From Rhodotorula mucilaginosa (lineage: Eukaryota; Basidiomycota; Microbotryomycetes; Sporidiobolales; Sporidiobolaceae), in NCBI GenBank assembly GCA_034406715.1, contig CP137876.1, positions 350,001-414,000 of the forward strand: DNA of 64,000 nucleotides, written 5' to 3'. Each line of letters begins with the position of its first letter. The first letter of the stretch is position 1. The translations under genes were made by a program, and so were the position numbers. The notes beneath the pieces were generated by a model. That model saw only the letters and a program-made list of their open reading frames with translations. It did not search any database and was not told the origin of the DNA. Below, in pieces: positions 29,534 to 40,601 of this stretch.

Positions 29534-31063
29534 ATGCAGACTCTACGCCGCTCTTCTGCAGCTCGGCCCCGCTGCTGCACGTGCCCCGCCGTCGTCCGCC
29601 TCCGCTCGTTCGCGTCGTCGTCTCGCTCGTCCGCTCCGCCGTTCGTCTACACCACCCTCCCGAGCCGCGCCCTGCTCGCCGTGCAAGGGCCCGACGCGCC
29701 AAATTTCTTGCAGGGGCTCGTATCGAACGATGTCAGGAGGCTTGCGCCGAGGGGCGACGAGGACAACCCCGAGAAGCAGCGCATCCTCTATGCCAACATC
29801 CTCAAGGCTGACGTGAGTCTCGGCGAGTCAGTCCTGGACACCAGAGTCGCCAGTGCGCTGATTCGCTGCTGCTCTGCGCTCGATGCTAATCCAGGGCCGC
29901 TACATGCACGACATTATGCTGCACCGACCCTTGCAAGATGACCCAGCCACTTCCTTCCTCATCGACCACGACGCCAGTGCGACCGTCTCCCTCCGAACCT
30001 ACCTGAAACGACACAAGCTCAGGTCAAAACTCAAGATCGGTCCGGGATCCGAACCCGACTTGGTTGTCGCCGCCGCGTGGCGGAATCCGCTCGACTCGGG
30101 AGACGGGCAGAGTACAGATCGCGAGGTCCAGGCGGCTGAAGAGTGGCTCGAGGAACGCAAGAAGGCGTGGGACCCGCGCGTGGTCGGGATGGGCAGGAGA
30201 TGGGTCGAACCGAAAGACGGCGAGAAGCGTGAGTGTTCACTTTCAGCTCGTGTGAGCGAGAGGAGCCCGGACTGACTCGTGCGGCCCTCCTACAGCGCCG
30301 AGTGAACTCTTCGACCAGGTCACACCAGAACACTATCACCTTCACCGGTTGGTCCACGCCGTGCCCGAAGGTCCCGCCGACTTTCCGGCTCTGCCACTCG
30401 AGGCCAATATCGACTTTATGAACGGCGTCGACTACCGCAAAGGGTGCTATGTCGGTCAAGAGCTCACGGCACGAACACATCACAAGGGAATCGTCCGGAA
30501 ACGAGGCATGATCTTCCGCTTGTTCCGAGAAGGAGAAGAGTGAGTCCAGTTCCCGTTCCCGTGCTTTTCGGGGGCAGTCGTACTTGCAGGGCAAGCAACT
30601 GATCCTCAGCGCCAACCGCAGCATCCCCACGGAACCTATCCCTTCGCCCGACCTCATCCCGTATCCCTCGCTGTTCCCTCTCCCGCCACCCGGTTCCTCG
30701 CTCACCCTCCTCCGCGCCGGCACCTCCCGCCGCCCGCGCGCATCGGGCAAGCTCGGATCCTCTCTCGCCCTGATCTCGCCTTCCAGTCACTTGCAGACTA
30801 TGGCTCTCGCGTACGGGAGCGTCCGGACTGACCACCTCGGCGAAGGGACCGACGAGTTTGACGGCGTCTTTACCGTCAAGGCCGACGTCTCGGACGAGGC
30901 GGTCGTCGCCGGTTCTGCTGCTGCTGTCAGTGAACCGCCGCTCGAGCTCGGAGACGGCGCTGGCGAGAGCGACGAGGCGGGTGGGAGGTGGCTCGCAAAG
31001 GCGTTCATGCCCGCGTGGCTCGAGTTTAAACTCGAAGAGGAAGCCATCGCCAAGGGTCTGTAG
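29534..31063 (+). CDS. IBA57: Iba57/CAF17-like mitochondrial Fe-S assembly factor
   Basis: Folate-fold protein of the GcvT superfamily that acts late in mitochondrial 4Fe-4S cluster assembly. The N-terminus [18 protein letters not shown] is Arg-rich and lacks acids, as in mitochondrial presequences. Key blocks: [43 protein letters not shown], then [20 protein letters not shown] with [16 protein letters not shown], the diagnostic Iba57 motif (K-G-C-Y-x-G-Q-E), and KRGMIFRLF. Introns occur after NILKAD, after DGEK and after EGEE. The C-terminal region ends EEEAIAKGL at 31063. The shared 116-bp promoter with PET191 fits a mitochondrial regulon. Confidence 0.93.
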
Positions 31064-31273
31064 GAAGGGCCACAAGAAGCCCATGATGTACCTATGACAT
31101 GAACAGAGAAGGAAGTGTCTACAGTTGAGTGGGGCATGATTGTGCTGAAAGGGAACAGCGATAGATACACTGGCGTCAAGGGATCGTCGGCGCGGACGCC
31201 GTGGAAGGAGAGACTGGAAAGGAAAAAGCACTTCTATGAGGAAGAGGGGGTTCAAAGTACATGGACCTCAAAG

Positions 31274-34125
31274 CTAGGGCTGGCCAGCAGCCTGGGCGTC
31301 GAGGTCCGCCGCCAGACCCATCGCGAGCGTGAGCGAGTCGACGGAAGCGCGCGGGTCCATCAACGACGTTGTCGATTTCGGACGGTGGTCGACTTCGGCG
31401 TGACTGCCAAAGGGATCGGCAGCATCGTCGTCGTGGGAATCCGGTACGGCGGAAGAAGAAGAGACTGCGTTCATCGAGGTAGGCAGACAGGCGTCAGCAA
31501 GATCCGCGGACCAAGTCTCTCTGGAGCGAAGAGTTGAGAGAACACTCACGTGAGGCGTCTAGGTCCGAGTCGGCCAGCATGTCATCAACTTCCTCTCCCG
31601 CTTCACTCGGCGGGAACCTGGAATCCCTGCTCATGCGACTCGTACGACCGTCCTCGTCACGGTCGCGGTTCAATCTGCCGTTCTGATCGTCCGCCTGCTC
31701 GCGATGATCCTCGTCCTCGTCCTCGTCCTCTCCCTCTCCGAACCCGCTAGGGAAACCGAGCTGGAACGGGATCTGCGACAAGCCGGAGCCGAATCCGGAC
31801 CGGACCGAGATGGCGGTCGATTGGACGCGGCCTCCGTTTCCAGCATCAGGGCCAGCTTCGATGTTTCCGCCTGTGGCAGTCGAAGTCGGTCGCTGACCCG
31901 CAAAGGGCAAGAAAGGCGCAGGTAGCGCATCGTCCTCGTCGTTGGCGTTGTCGTCCTGTTCACCGTGGAGGGACGAGATGGTCGCTGGCCGCGAACTTGG
32001 CGGGGAGAGGGTAGGAGTACCGGTCGGTGGCGAGCTACTGGTCGGGGTCGAGGTCGAGATGGAGGAGGACACGGAAATGTCCCCCGGAGCGGCAGTGACG
32101 TTGACAGGCAAACCGAAACTGAGCGAGCTCGTCGCCGACGTCTGCCGAGCCATCGGTTCGCCCAACGACCCAGCTCCACCGCTGCTGACGCGTTTCGAGT
32201 CGCTCGGACCGAGGAACGGGATCCCTTCAAGCGCCGACATGCGAGTCCCGTTCGTGCTGACGCTGGCGGCCGAGTCGCGACTCTGCGACGGAGACATGCT
32301 CGGCGCTTGAGGGGAAGGAAGCGCCGGGCTGCCCTTGATCGTCGCGAGCGACCACCCCGAGTTCTGGCTCGTCAGAGCGCGAGAAGCGGCGCCAGTCTCA
32401 AAGGCCTCTGAAGACCTCGCCGAGCTCGGTACGTCAAACGAAGCGCCCGAGACTCCCCGCGCGGTCGGCGTCGTCGTCGTCGGCGGCGGCGGCGGAGGCA
32501 TCGGCGAGTTGGGGTTCGTGAACGTGACGGTCTGGCCTTGCAAGAATTGTACGCCACCTTCGAGGAGGGCGTCCGAGGCGAACGACGAACTCGTCCAGCG
32601 AGACGTGTCCGTCGCGGACGAGATCGGGCGGCCGGCCGACAAGCGTCGTTTCTCTTCGTTCGCGTCGTCGAACGGATCGCTCGCGCTTTCGGTCGGACTC
32701 GTCGGGCTGTGCGGGAGCGGGACGGCCGCCGCACCGGCACCGGCGCCGAGGGACACTCCGGACTGCCCAATCTTGACCAGTCCGGCGTGTCCTTGGTGCA
32801 GTTCGACGCGACGGACCCCTTGGCCCGAAGCGGGCGTGATGATCTGAGGCGGGTCGAGGATGTACGACATGGTCGAGTTGCCGGACCGAGTCGTGAACGT
32901 CGACAGGTGAGATTGAGCCGAGCGGGCTCGTGGACCGCCGGCGTGCTGGTCCATGAGGACTGACATGCCGCGATTCCCTGTCGCCGCCGGCGAGAGGAAC
33001 GTCGGGGAGGAATTGCCGCTCGTCTGGGCACCGCTGACGCCAAAGCCATTCGTCGAGCCCGCGGCCAGAGGTGACGAAATTTTGGGCAAGTTGAGATCGA
33101 GTCCGGGCGACCGCGGTGGGCGGATCGGTGCGCCGTTCGCGGTCGCGCCGTGAGGTACGGCGGGCGTGTCGGGCGTCAGGACGGGCGGCAGCGGGTTGAG
33201 TTCGATCAGTTCTGCGCCGGCGAGGGCGAGCGAGTCGCGGCTGGCCATGCTGGCCGGGACGGACGCGCGCAGTCCGGCGGCGCTACGAGGAGGGGGCAGA
33301 ACCGAGCCGCCGCCGCCACTGCCGTTGTCGGATTGACCAAAGGCTCCGCGTTGAGCGTCTGCGATCGAGACGGACGACGAGTGGGGAGGGATGTAGGCGA
33401 TCGGGATCACGTTGGTGCGCGAGGAGCGGAAGGAGAATTCCGATTCGTGGATCGAACTGGCGTCGTTGAAGGTGCCGATCGATGAGCGATCCTGGTCGCC
33501 GAACGGGTCGTCATCCTGTTTGCGGTCGCATGCGAGAGTAGCCATGGTCTGTCAGCGGGTGTGGTTCCGGTTCAGAGGCAGGCGGAGGGAAAAGAAGACT
33601 TGCCTCGGAAGTCCTGCCGGAGACGAGTGCGCCGCCTTGTCTCCCATTGGCAGGGCTCGTGTTTCGGCGGCTGATGCGCGAGCTGCTGTCGGCCGGAGTG
33701 CCCAAGTTGAGATGGACCGAAGTCCGCTTGGTCGCGCGGTCCGTCTCTCCTGTTGCGGCCTCGTCCCTCGAATCGGCTGCGGCGGCGGATTTGCGCTTCT
33801 CTGCGACGCGGCTGTTTCGCTGTTTCGCGAGGTGTTGAGAGTAGCGTTTCCTGCTCGCTGCGAGTCCCCTTGGCCTCCACCAGAAGAAGTAGAGCGCGGC
33901 GAGGACAGCGGCGACGCCGAGGACGCCTCCGACCGCTCCGCCGACGGTGGCGCCAGTCGAGGGCCCGCCCGAGCCGGACTTGCCGGAACTGGCCGAGTCG
34001 GAGACGCAGACGCGCTTGGCGCAGGTCTGGCAGGACTGCGAGATCTGCTGGCACACTTGTCCGCTCGGGCAGGACGGACAAGGGCCGATCGGGTCCGGAC
34101 AGCTGATGCACCCGCTGCTCGACAT
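31274..34125 (-). CDS. OPY2: Opy2-like single-pass membrane anchor of the HOG pathway
   Basis: In yeast Opy2 anchors the adaptor Ste50 at the plasma membrane in osmostress and filamentation signalling. The N-terminus has the Opy2 Cys-rich ectodomain: CISCPDPIGPCPSCPSG, VCQQISQSCQTCAKRVC. A Gly-rich transmembrane helix follows (VGGVLGVAAVLAALYFFWW), then a basic stretch and a very long disordered Ser-rich cytoplasmic tail. A 54-nt intron at 33550-33603 with an apparent GC-AG boundary links the membrane part to the tail (GRTSE/TMATLACDRK). A second intron near 31495-31550 joins the last exon, ending DAQAAGQP. There is no classical signal peptide before the Cys-rich domain. The tail is expected to carry Ste50-binding sites, but none could be pinpointed. 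Confidence 0.82.
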
Positions 34126-34493
34126 GCTCTCTGTCAGCGCTGCGGCGAAGGACGAGACCAGCTCTGACCTCCGTGTTCGAGCCGCCGTGTGTGTGTAGTC
34201 GTACGTGCGAGGAACCCCTTCAGGGCCGTTGAACGTGAGAACGCGGCGGTGCAGCACGCGAGCGACGTCGCGAAAAAGGTGAGACACCGAGGGTAGGACT
34301 CTCACAGCATAGTGGAATAACGGACACCTCGCCGCTTCCCATACGCCTTATATGCACTCGTATACTTGGAGAGTCCCAATCGATGCTACGTACCCTCGAC
34401 GTGCGAAATTCGCCGATTTGATTGACGTCGCGTCTCTTTCTGCAGCCACCGCCTCGCGCCTCCTGCTCAGCCCCCAGCTGGGAGCTTCTAGCG
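34126..34493. other. Divergent region OPY2 / J-protein
   Basis: About 370 bp between divergent starts. A frame-compatible earlier ATG at 34422 could extend the J-protein, so part of this may be coding. Confidence 0.4.
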
Positions 34494-35630
34494 ATGCTCG
34501 GAATGCCGCCGCTGCAGTGGCTGCCGCGCGCGACCACCGTCTCGTTCGCCGCCCGCGCTCAGTGTCCTCGCTGCCCTCGCTCCGTCGTCGCCCGACTCGC
34601 TGCTGCTCCCTCGCCTCGCCCGTTCTCGTCGACTCGTACAGCTGCAGCCGCACCCAGCTCGTCCAGCGACGTGGATCACTACCGCGTGCTCGACGTCCCG
34701 AAGGAGGCCACCAGGAAACAGATCAAGGAACGCTTCTATGACGTGAGTCGCGGCCGGTCTCGTATCACGACAATCTGTGGAGGGACATCCCTTGACACCC
34801 TCGACCCACTCCCCTAGCTGTCACGCAAGTATCACCCGGACGCCCCGTCCACTTCTTCCGATACCCCCGAACAGCGAACCGCTCGCTTCCAGCAAATGTC
34901 GCAATCGTACAGCGTCCTGTCCGACCCGGCCCAGCGCAGGTCCTACGACCTCTCGCGGACAGGTTCGTCCATCCCGCCGCACCGGAGAAGGCCCAATCAC
35001 CACCCGGGCTACACCTCGGCTTCGCCTGGAATGGGGTACGCGCCAGGATCATCGAGCGGAGACCGCAGCGACGGCGCCTGGACCGACAACGACGAGCGCC
35101 GGTCCCGGGCCAACTATGCCTGGCAGCATCCCGGGCGGGGTAAATCGGCCGGCGAGCAAGCTTCGAAGACGGCGCACGCGCGCGCCGACCCGTTCGCGAG
35201 CATGAGGTCTCGCGCCGCGCCGTCGACGACGGACCATTTTGCCACATATGCCGGACGCGCGCGGGCGAGGGGCGCGGCGGCGCAGAAGCAGCAGCAGCAG
35301 CAGAGTGGATACGCGGGTCCACATACGGGCAGTCATTACCAGGCGGGGACGTCGGTCTTTGGCGCCGCAAAGGCCGCCGAGGAGAGCCGCCTCATCAACG
35401 ATAGCTCGACCATCAGGAGCGGCCAGGTGCGTTTTTCTCGCGCGGAATGATAGCCTTCTGCGGGAATTCTTTCTTCGAAGTCGAAAGTCTGAGAATTGGT
35501 CGCTAATAGCTCGTACCAACCCCATGGGATCGCACAGGTCGCGTTCGTGTTCCTTGCCGTCTTCCTGATCGCATATTCTCTCCGGCACGACGAACAAGAC
35601 AAGGTTCCTACTTCTAGAACTAGGCGATAG
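34494..35630 (+). CDS. Mitochondrial-type J-domain protein with C-terminal membrane anchor
   Basis: Hsp70 co-chaperone. Exons begin at 34494 (alternative in-frame ATG 34422), with the second exon after the CTAG near 34817 and the last ending at 35630. N-terminal 50 residues are rich in Arg/Ala/Ser with no acids, like a mitochondrial presequence. J-domain: VDHYRVLDVPKEATRKQIKE, RFYD/LSRKYHPDAP (HPD intact), SQSYSVLSDPAQRRSYDLSR. A Gly/Gln-rich linker follows. The last exon supplies a single hydrophobic helix VAFVFLAVFLIAYSL and short basic tail RHDEQDKVPTSRTRR. The layout resembles yeast Jid1-type inner-membrane J-proteins, but the orthology is not certain. Confidence 0.85.
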
Positions 35631-36054
35631 ACTCTTCCCTCCATATCCATATACTCTGTAGGCGAACAGCGTCGCTGTTGGTCTTTGAACGGGAGCATGC
35701 GCAAACATTCGCATCATTCCGGCGGCCTCGCTATATAGGCTCGCGTGCTTTTGTAAATATCCGCAATCGAGTCGGATTGCGCTCTCCCATCCTCGTGATG
35801 TACCTCGCGCGTGATCGCGTGAGAGTCCAAATTCCGGTTCCGATCCCATCCTGGCGCGATGAAGGTTGACCTAACCGCTACTCAACAATCGACGGAAGAC
35901 CAGGCCAGAGAACCTCTCAGACTCTATCTCTCTTTTCAGCACTCTCGGAGGACCTGGATCGGAGGATACGCACGGACAACTCGGGCCACTTGACGATTGT
36001 TGGCCTCGTCGCCTCGGAATCAGCAGCAGCGAACAGCAACGACGAGGCGGCACG
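35631..36054. other. Intergenic region J-protein - SIKE-family gene
   Basis: About 420 bp between tandem plus-strand genes. No other gene is supported. Confidence 0.4.
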
Positions 36055-37633
36055 ATGACGCTGATGGATCAGACGCAAGGGTCCGACATGGAGCGTCTGT
36101 GGGCGCTGCTGTCGGAGCTGTCGGCGCAGCTGTCTCATAACCGCCAGCAGACGGAGGAACTGCACCGGAGAGCGGACGAACTCAAGGTGCGTGCGGACTC
36201 TCGCGCTTGAATGTCTGGGCCGTTATGCTGTACAGCAGTGGTCCCGGATACTGATCTGCTCGAATACATCACCCGCCCGCAGGCCCAGGCGGTGCATGCG
36301 CAGACTGGATTCACGCTCCGCCGATTCAACCTCGACGTCAGCCAAGGTGCGGCGCCCTCTTCACGGCGGGGCTGGTCTGCCCGCACTCGCAACGAGACTG
36401 ATCCGAACCGCTTCTGCAGAGGAATTCGAGTCGGAACTCGAGCGGCTCAATGTCCAACTCGTGACGGAGAACCAGGCGCTTCAGCAGGAGAACCGGCAAC
36501 TCTCGAGTCTGCTCAAAGACTATGAGAGCACCCTCGAGGCCGTCATGGGCAAGTTCAGGGCGCATGCGGTAAGCTTCGCATTTGTCCCCACCTGTTACTC
36601 GCGTCGATCTTGAGCTAATCCGCCAGTATCCGTCCGATTTCGCTCGTCAACACAGCACGCGACTCAACAACATCACCTAGACCTCACACGGCACTACGAA
36701 TCCCTGCTCCTCAGCATGCCCGTATCCATACCCCCACCTGCCGACATCCCGCCGGACCCTACCAACCCCGAAGCGCCGCCGATCGACCCGGAGCACCTGC
36801 AACTCTCGCTGTCGCACCTCGCGTCACTGATCCGGAAAGCCCTCCGCGCGATGCAGGGGGAAGATCCAGAAGACTCGACGAGTCCGTTGTTGCTGCCGAT
36901 GGGGATTGGAGAAGCGACCTCGGCGCTGTCGGACGCGTTGCGGACAGGGTCTCAACAGCCGAGGGACGGAAGCGAGGTCGCCGACGACGACAGCGCCGGT
37001 CCACCTTCACCGACGTCGTCCATCCGTTCTTTCTCTTCGATTGCATCCTCTGCGGCGGCAGCTCCCCCTTCCGTCGTCGGCTCCTCCTCCCCCTCCGAAA
37101 CCGACCTCGACCGCCTCTTGGCGTCCCATCACCCTTCCACTTCTCGCTCTCGCGCCCTCGAATCCGAAGGTGGCTACGTCTCTCGCCTCGCGACGACAGA
37201 TCCGCACTACGTCCCAACCACTTCGGTCTCGTCGCTCGTCATGACCCCTCCCCGACCAGGTCAAGCCCGCGCCGTCCAAGACGAGATGGCCGCGCGCGGA
37301 CTCGGACCGCTCGACGAGGCGTTGCAGCGCGACGTCGAGCTCGAGGCGCTCAGGAGGGAGAACGAAGAGTTGAAGAAGCTGTTGCGGATTAGCGAGATGG
37401 AACTCGACGACGAGAGGGACTCGCTCGCGGCCATGACGGCCGTCGCAGCTGCGGCGGGAGCAGACTCCGCATCGCTCAAGTCGACTCTGCTCGAGCACGA
37501 GGAGCACTTTGGCGAAACGTCTAGCGCTCCCGCGCCGGAGCTGAGCACTACTCCAGCTCCAGCTGCAGATGAGCGCCTGGTGGCAAGCGACTCTGAAGGA
37601 AAGGAGGAGGAGCCCGGACCCGTACACGCGTGA
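36055..37633 (+). CDS. SIKE/FGFR1OP2 family coiled-coil protein (SCI1-like STRIPAK subunit)
   Basis: Coiled-coil subunit of the striatin-interacting phosphatase and kinase complex. Exons join to [98 protein letters not shown] and [13 protein letters not shown], then [17 protein letters not shown]. The ENxALQxENRxLxxLLxxYExxLExxMxKFR block is the family hallmark, and the second half has [13 protein letters not shown] and [20 protein letters not shown], the family's C-terminal coil. A Ser-rich insert of about 100 residues separates the two coils. Ends at 37633. In Sordaria the orthologue SCI1 is needed for development; a STRIPAK role here is inferred. Confidence 0.87.
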
Positions 37634-37857
37634 ATGTATAGACATCCCCCCTCCTGGCCGAGCCAAATACCTAGGCAAAGTATACCCGTCGATTATACCA
37701 GCAGTGTCGTGTCCCTCCCTTCCCCCGTGTTGTAGTAACTCTTCTCCGCCGGTGTGGTTTTGCCAGGACCTTTTATCCATCGGAAATGCAAATTCGAGGC
37801 ACACTTTCGTTCCATCGAGAAAAGGAGGTAGTTTTCCCCGGACTGCGCCTACGGGCG

Positions 37858-40000
37858 TTAGGAGGGCTGGCTCTCCTGCGTCTCTTCCGCCGCACTGTCT
37901 GCATCAGCTTGTCCCCTTGCGTCCCCTCCTTCTTCTTCTTCCTCCTCCTCCTCGTCGACACTCGCATCCCCAGTCTCTTGAGACTGCCCCGACTCGAGCA
38001 CCGTCTCTTGACTGAGAGGCGGGTACATACTCGCGCCCATGCCGTCCCCGTCCTCGTCCCCGTCCTCGTCGACTGCAGCCGAAAAGCGTCGCAAAACGTC
38101 CTGCTCCAACCGCAGCGAGGTGATTGCCATCGCCTCGATCGTGCTCGAACGCGATAACTGCCCCGTCTCGTTACCTTGTGGCGGCGGCGGCCGGGTGAAC
38201 GGGACTGCCCAGCCCGGACTGGACGACGGCGCATCGGCGGCCGAAAAGCGCAGGGTCCTGTTGTTGCCACTTTTCGCGGTCGACTGGCTGAAACCCGTCC
38301 TCGTCGTCGTCGCCGCATACTCCTCTCCTGCCATCGCCGACTTGCCGTGTCCCCCAGTCGAGCCACTCGTCCGTGTCCATGAAGATGTCTCCGCATCGGA
38401 AGGGTAGCTCGACCGGAGCTGCGAGAACGAGGCGTGCAATCCCAGAGTGCTGTTGTACGAGGGCGCGAGATCGAACGGGAGAGGTGGGACAGGCGGGAGA
38501 GCCGAGAAGGACGGCTGGGCGCCGAGAAACGGGAGGTGGTCGGTACCGGTTGCGGCGCGCGGGAGGACCGAGGAGGTCGACAACGATGTGAGCATCTGCG
38601 GGACTTCCACTACCGCCGCTGCTTGTGACCCTGTGGTGGTCAAACTGCCCCGCTCTGACGACTCGGAATCGGGTCGCTGATGTATGCGTGTCAGAGCAGG
38701 AAACGCATCCTCCTCCTCATCGAGTGCGCCCGCCTGGTCGGTCCCGCTCGAGTTTCCGGAAGAGGTGAGTAGCGTTTTCCGCATCGAGCTGAGCAGAGAC
38801 AGCGCGGGCGGCGGCGGAAGCATGATCGCATGGGCGAGACGAGGCGAGGTCTCGTTCGAAGAGGTGTGCTGGAGCGAGTTGATCGACGAGGCGGGCGCGA
38901 GCGTTTCTCCGGTGGATTCGAGGGTTGAGCGGGACGAGAAGGGCGAGATGGCAGAGATGCGGCGTCGAGAGAGTCGTCGATTGCTCGGTGGCGAGGTGGG
39001 ATGAAAGCCTTGGGGACTTGGATCGGCTAGCGCTGCTCCCTGCAACTCAACTGGCGAGAAGAGTGCCTCCTCCGAAGTCGTCAACCCGAGGACGGGCTCT
39101 CTGCTCGAGGTCGTCGGGCCGTCGGTCCCTTTCTCCTCCCAGGCAGAGGGTACTGTGTAAACGCGAGCGGTTCGAGCCGGACTGCGCCGAGCGAGACGGT
39201 TCTGTGTATCGCGTTCGAGCGGTTTCGGAGAGGAGGAGAAGGTCGGCGCCCCTGCGGGGGGAGGGGGCGCTCTTGTGTCCGTGTCCGTCGTCGCTGACAG
39301 GTCGGGCCGGGTCGGCACTTGAGGGAGCGAATCGGGACGGATGAGTCGCCTTGAACCTGGGCGTTTCGCTTTGGTCGGCGGGGGAGGACTCGCCCAGTCG
39401 AGCGCAGCGGCGGCGGCAGCCTGACGCCGTTCTTGAGCATGGCGGGCTCGTTCCTCGGCCACCTCTGGCTCGAGCTGCAGCAGCGAGGGTTGCTCCCCAT
39501 CAAAGACCAGTACTCCCGCCCTCGCGCCGTGCGCTTCCTTTTCGCCCGGCCGCGCATCGTCGACCGTCGCCGCTGCTCGGAGCCATTCCCGCCTGTCGGG
39601 GTCGTCTCGGCGTTCGCGGGCACGTTTGCGAGCTTGGGTGCGGAACGGGCGCAGGTAGAGGATCTCGAGCTCGTCGAGGGTGTGCGCTATGCGGTCGTGC
39701 GCGAGTTTGAATTGGGCGTCTGTTGAGGAGTTTTCGGGTAAGTCAACTCGACATGAAACAGAGAGCGGGCTCCCGGTGGACCGCGCCGAGCCGATCAGCT
39801 GGCCAACCAGTGACTGCTCACAAAACTTACACTGGAGGCGCACCTCGAGGCGCTCGTGGAGCTGCGTGTGTACGTAAAGTTGAGTGTTCCGTCGTCAAAC
39901 ATGGGGAACGAGGTGGATGACGGGGCTGAGGGCGCACCTCTTCGGGGCCGGGCAGAGTACTGGCGCTCTGTATGGGATAGATGCGCTGCACGAGCGCCAT
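37858..40000 (-). CDS. Unrecognised protein with N-terminal helical region
   Basis: Three exons in consistent phase: from ATG 40000, MALVQRIYPIQSASTLPG ending PEE, then LHERLEVRLQ, then YAQFKLAHDRIAHTLDELEI continuing as one long exon to a TAA at 37858. Both introns have CTNAC-type branch signals. The first 60-100 residues are conserved-looking alpha-helix with QARKRARERR; the rest is a long Ser/Thr/Pro-rich disordered region with acidic, Glu-rich end (VDEEEEEEEEG). No known domain, signal peptide or transmembrane helix is evident. The splice structure supports a real gene. Function not assigned. Confidence 0.65.
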
Positions 40001-40601
40001 TCAAGGCCACGGCGAGTCGCTGTAATGGCTGATCTGCCTTTTGACATCTGAATCAAATCTCCGCGCCGACTTGGGAATTGCGGCGAGTTGTATTCGGGCG
40101 AACGGGCATTCCAAAGTACAATTGTAGGTAATCACCCGACCGTCGTCTCCATTTTTGCCCAACGCATCGATGACGTCGTACGCACGTGGAGTCATTCTCG
40201 GTCGGCTGCAAGCGAAGGCATAAACCTCGTTGCAGCTTAAGTGCGCACTCGAGCTGATATCAAGCATGGGAGAGTCTTTGCGGTCGATCAGCTCCGGAGG
40301 GTACGGTACTGTAGAGGCTATATTTCGAGCTGGGCGAGAACAGAGGGGGGCAGAAACCTGCGGGCAGAAAGTGCAGTGAAGAGTTTCGCCACGCCGCGCT
40401 TGCCAGCACCGCACGGAGGCTGCAGCTGCAGACAATCGAACCAGCATAGACGAGGCCTGCAGTGTGCCCTCTCCCAAGTCCGCCCTCCCATCTCCTTGCT
40501 CCGCCCTCGCCCCCTCTCCCGCCGCGCTCTCTCGCGCTCACCCCCCCGCCGTCGCCGCCCGTTCTCTCCGCGACTGACTGACCCGGCACCCGCGGTGCGC
40601 C
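40001..40601. other. Divergent region unrecognised gene / SCH9
   Basis: About 600 bp. The plus strand becomes strongly pyrimidine-rich at 40470-40570, as expected for the SCH9 leader. No other gene is supported. Confidence 0.4.

Noticed and set aside
33511-34125. OPY2 membrane part as a separate short gene ending at 33511
   Set aside because: A GC-AG intron in good context links it in phase to the downstream frame, and Opy2 proteins normally carry a long cytoplasmic tail. Kept as an alternative under findings.
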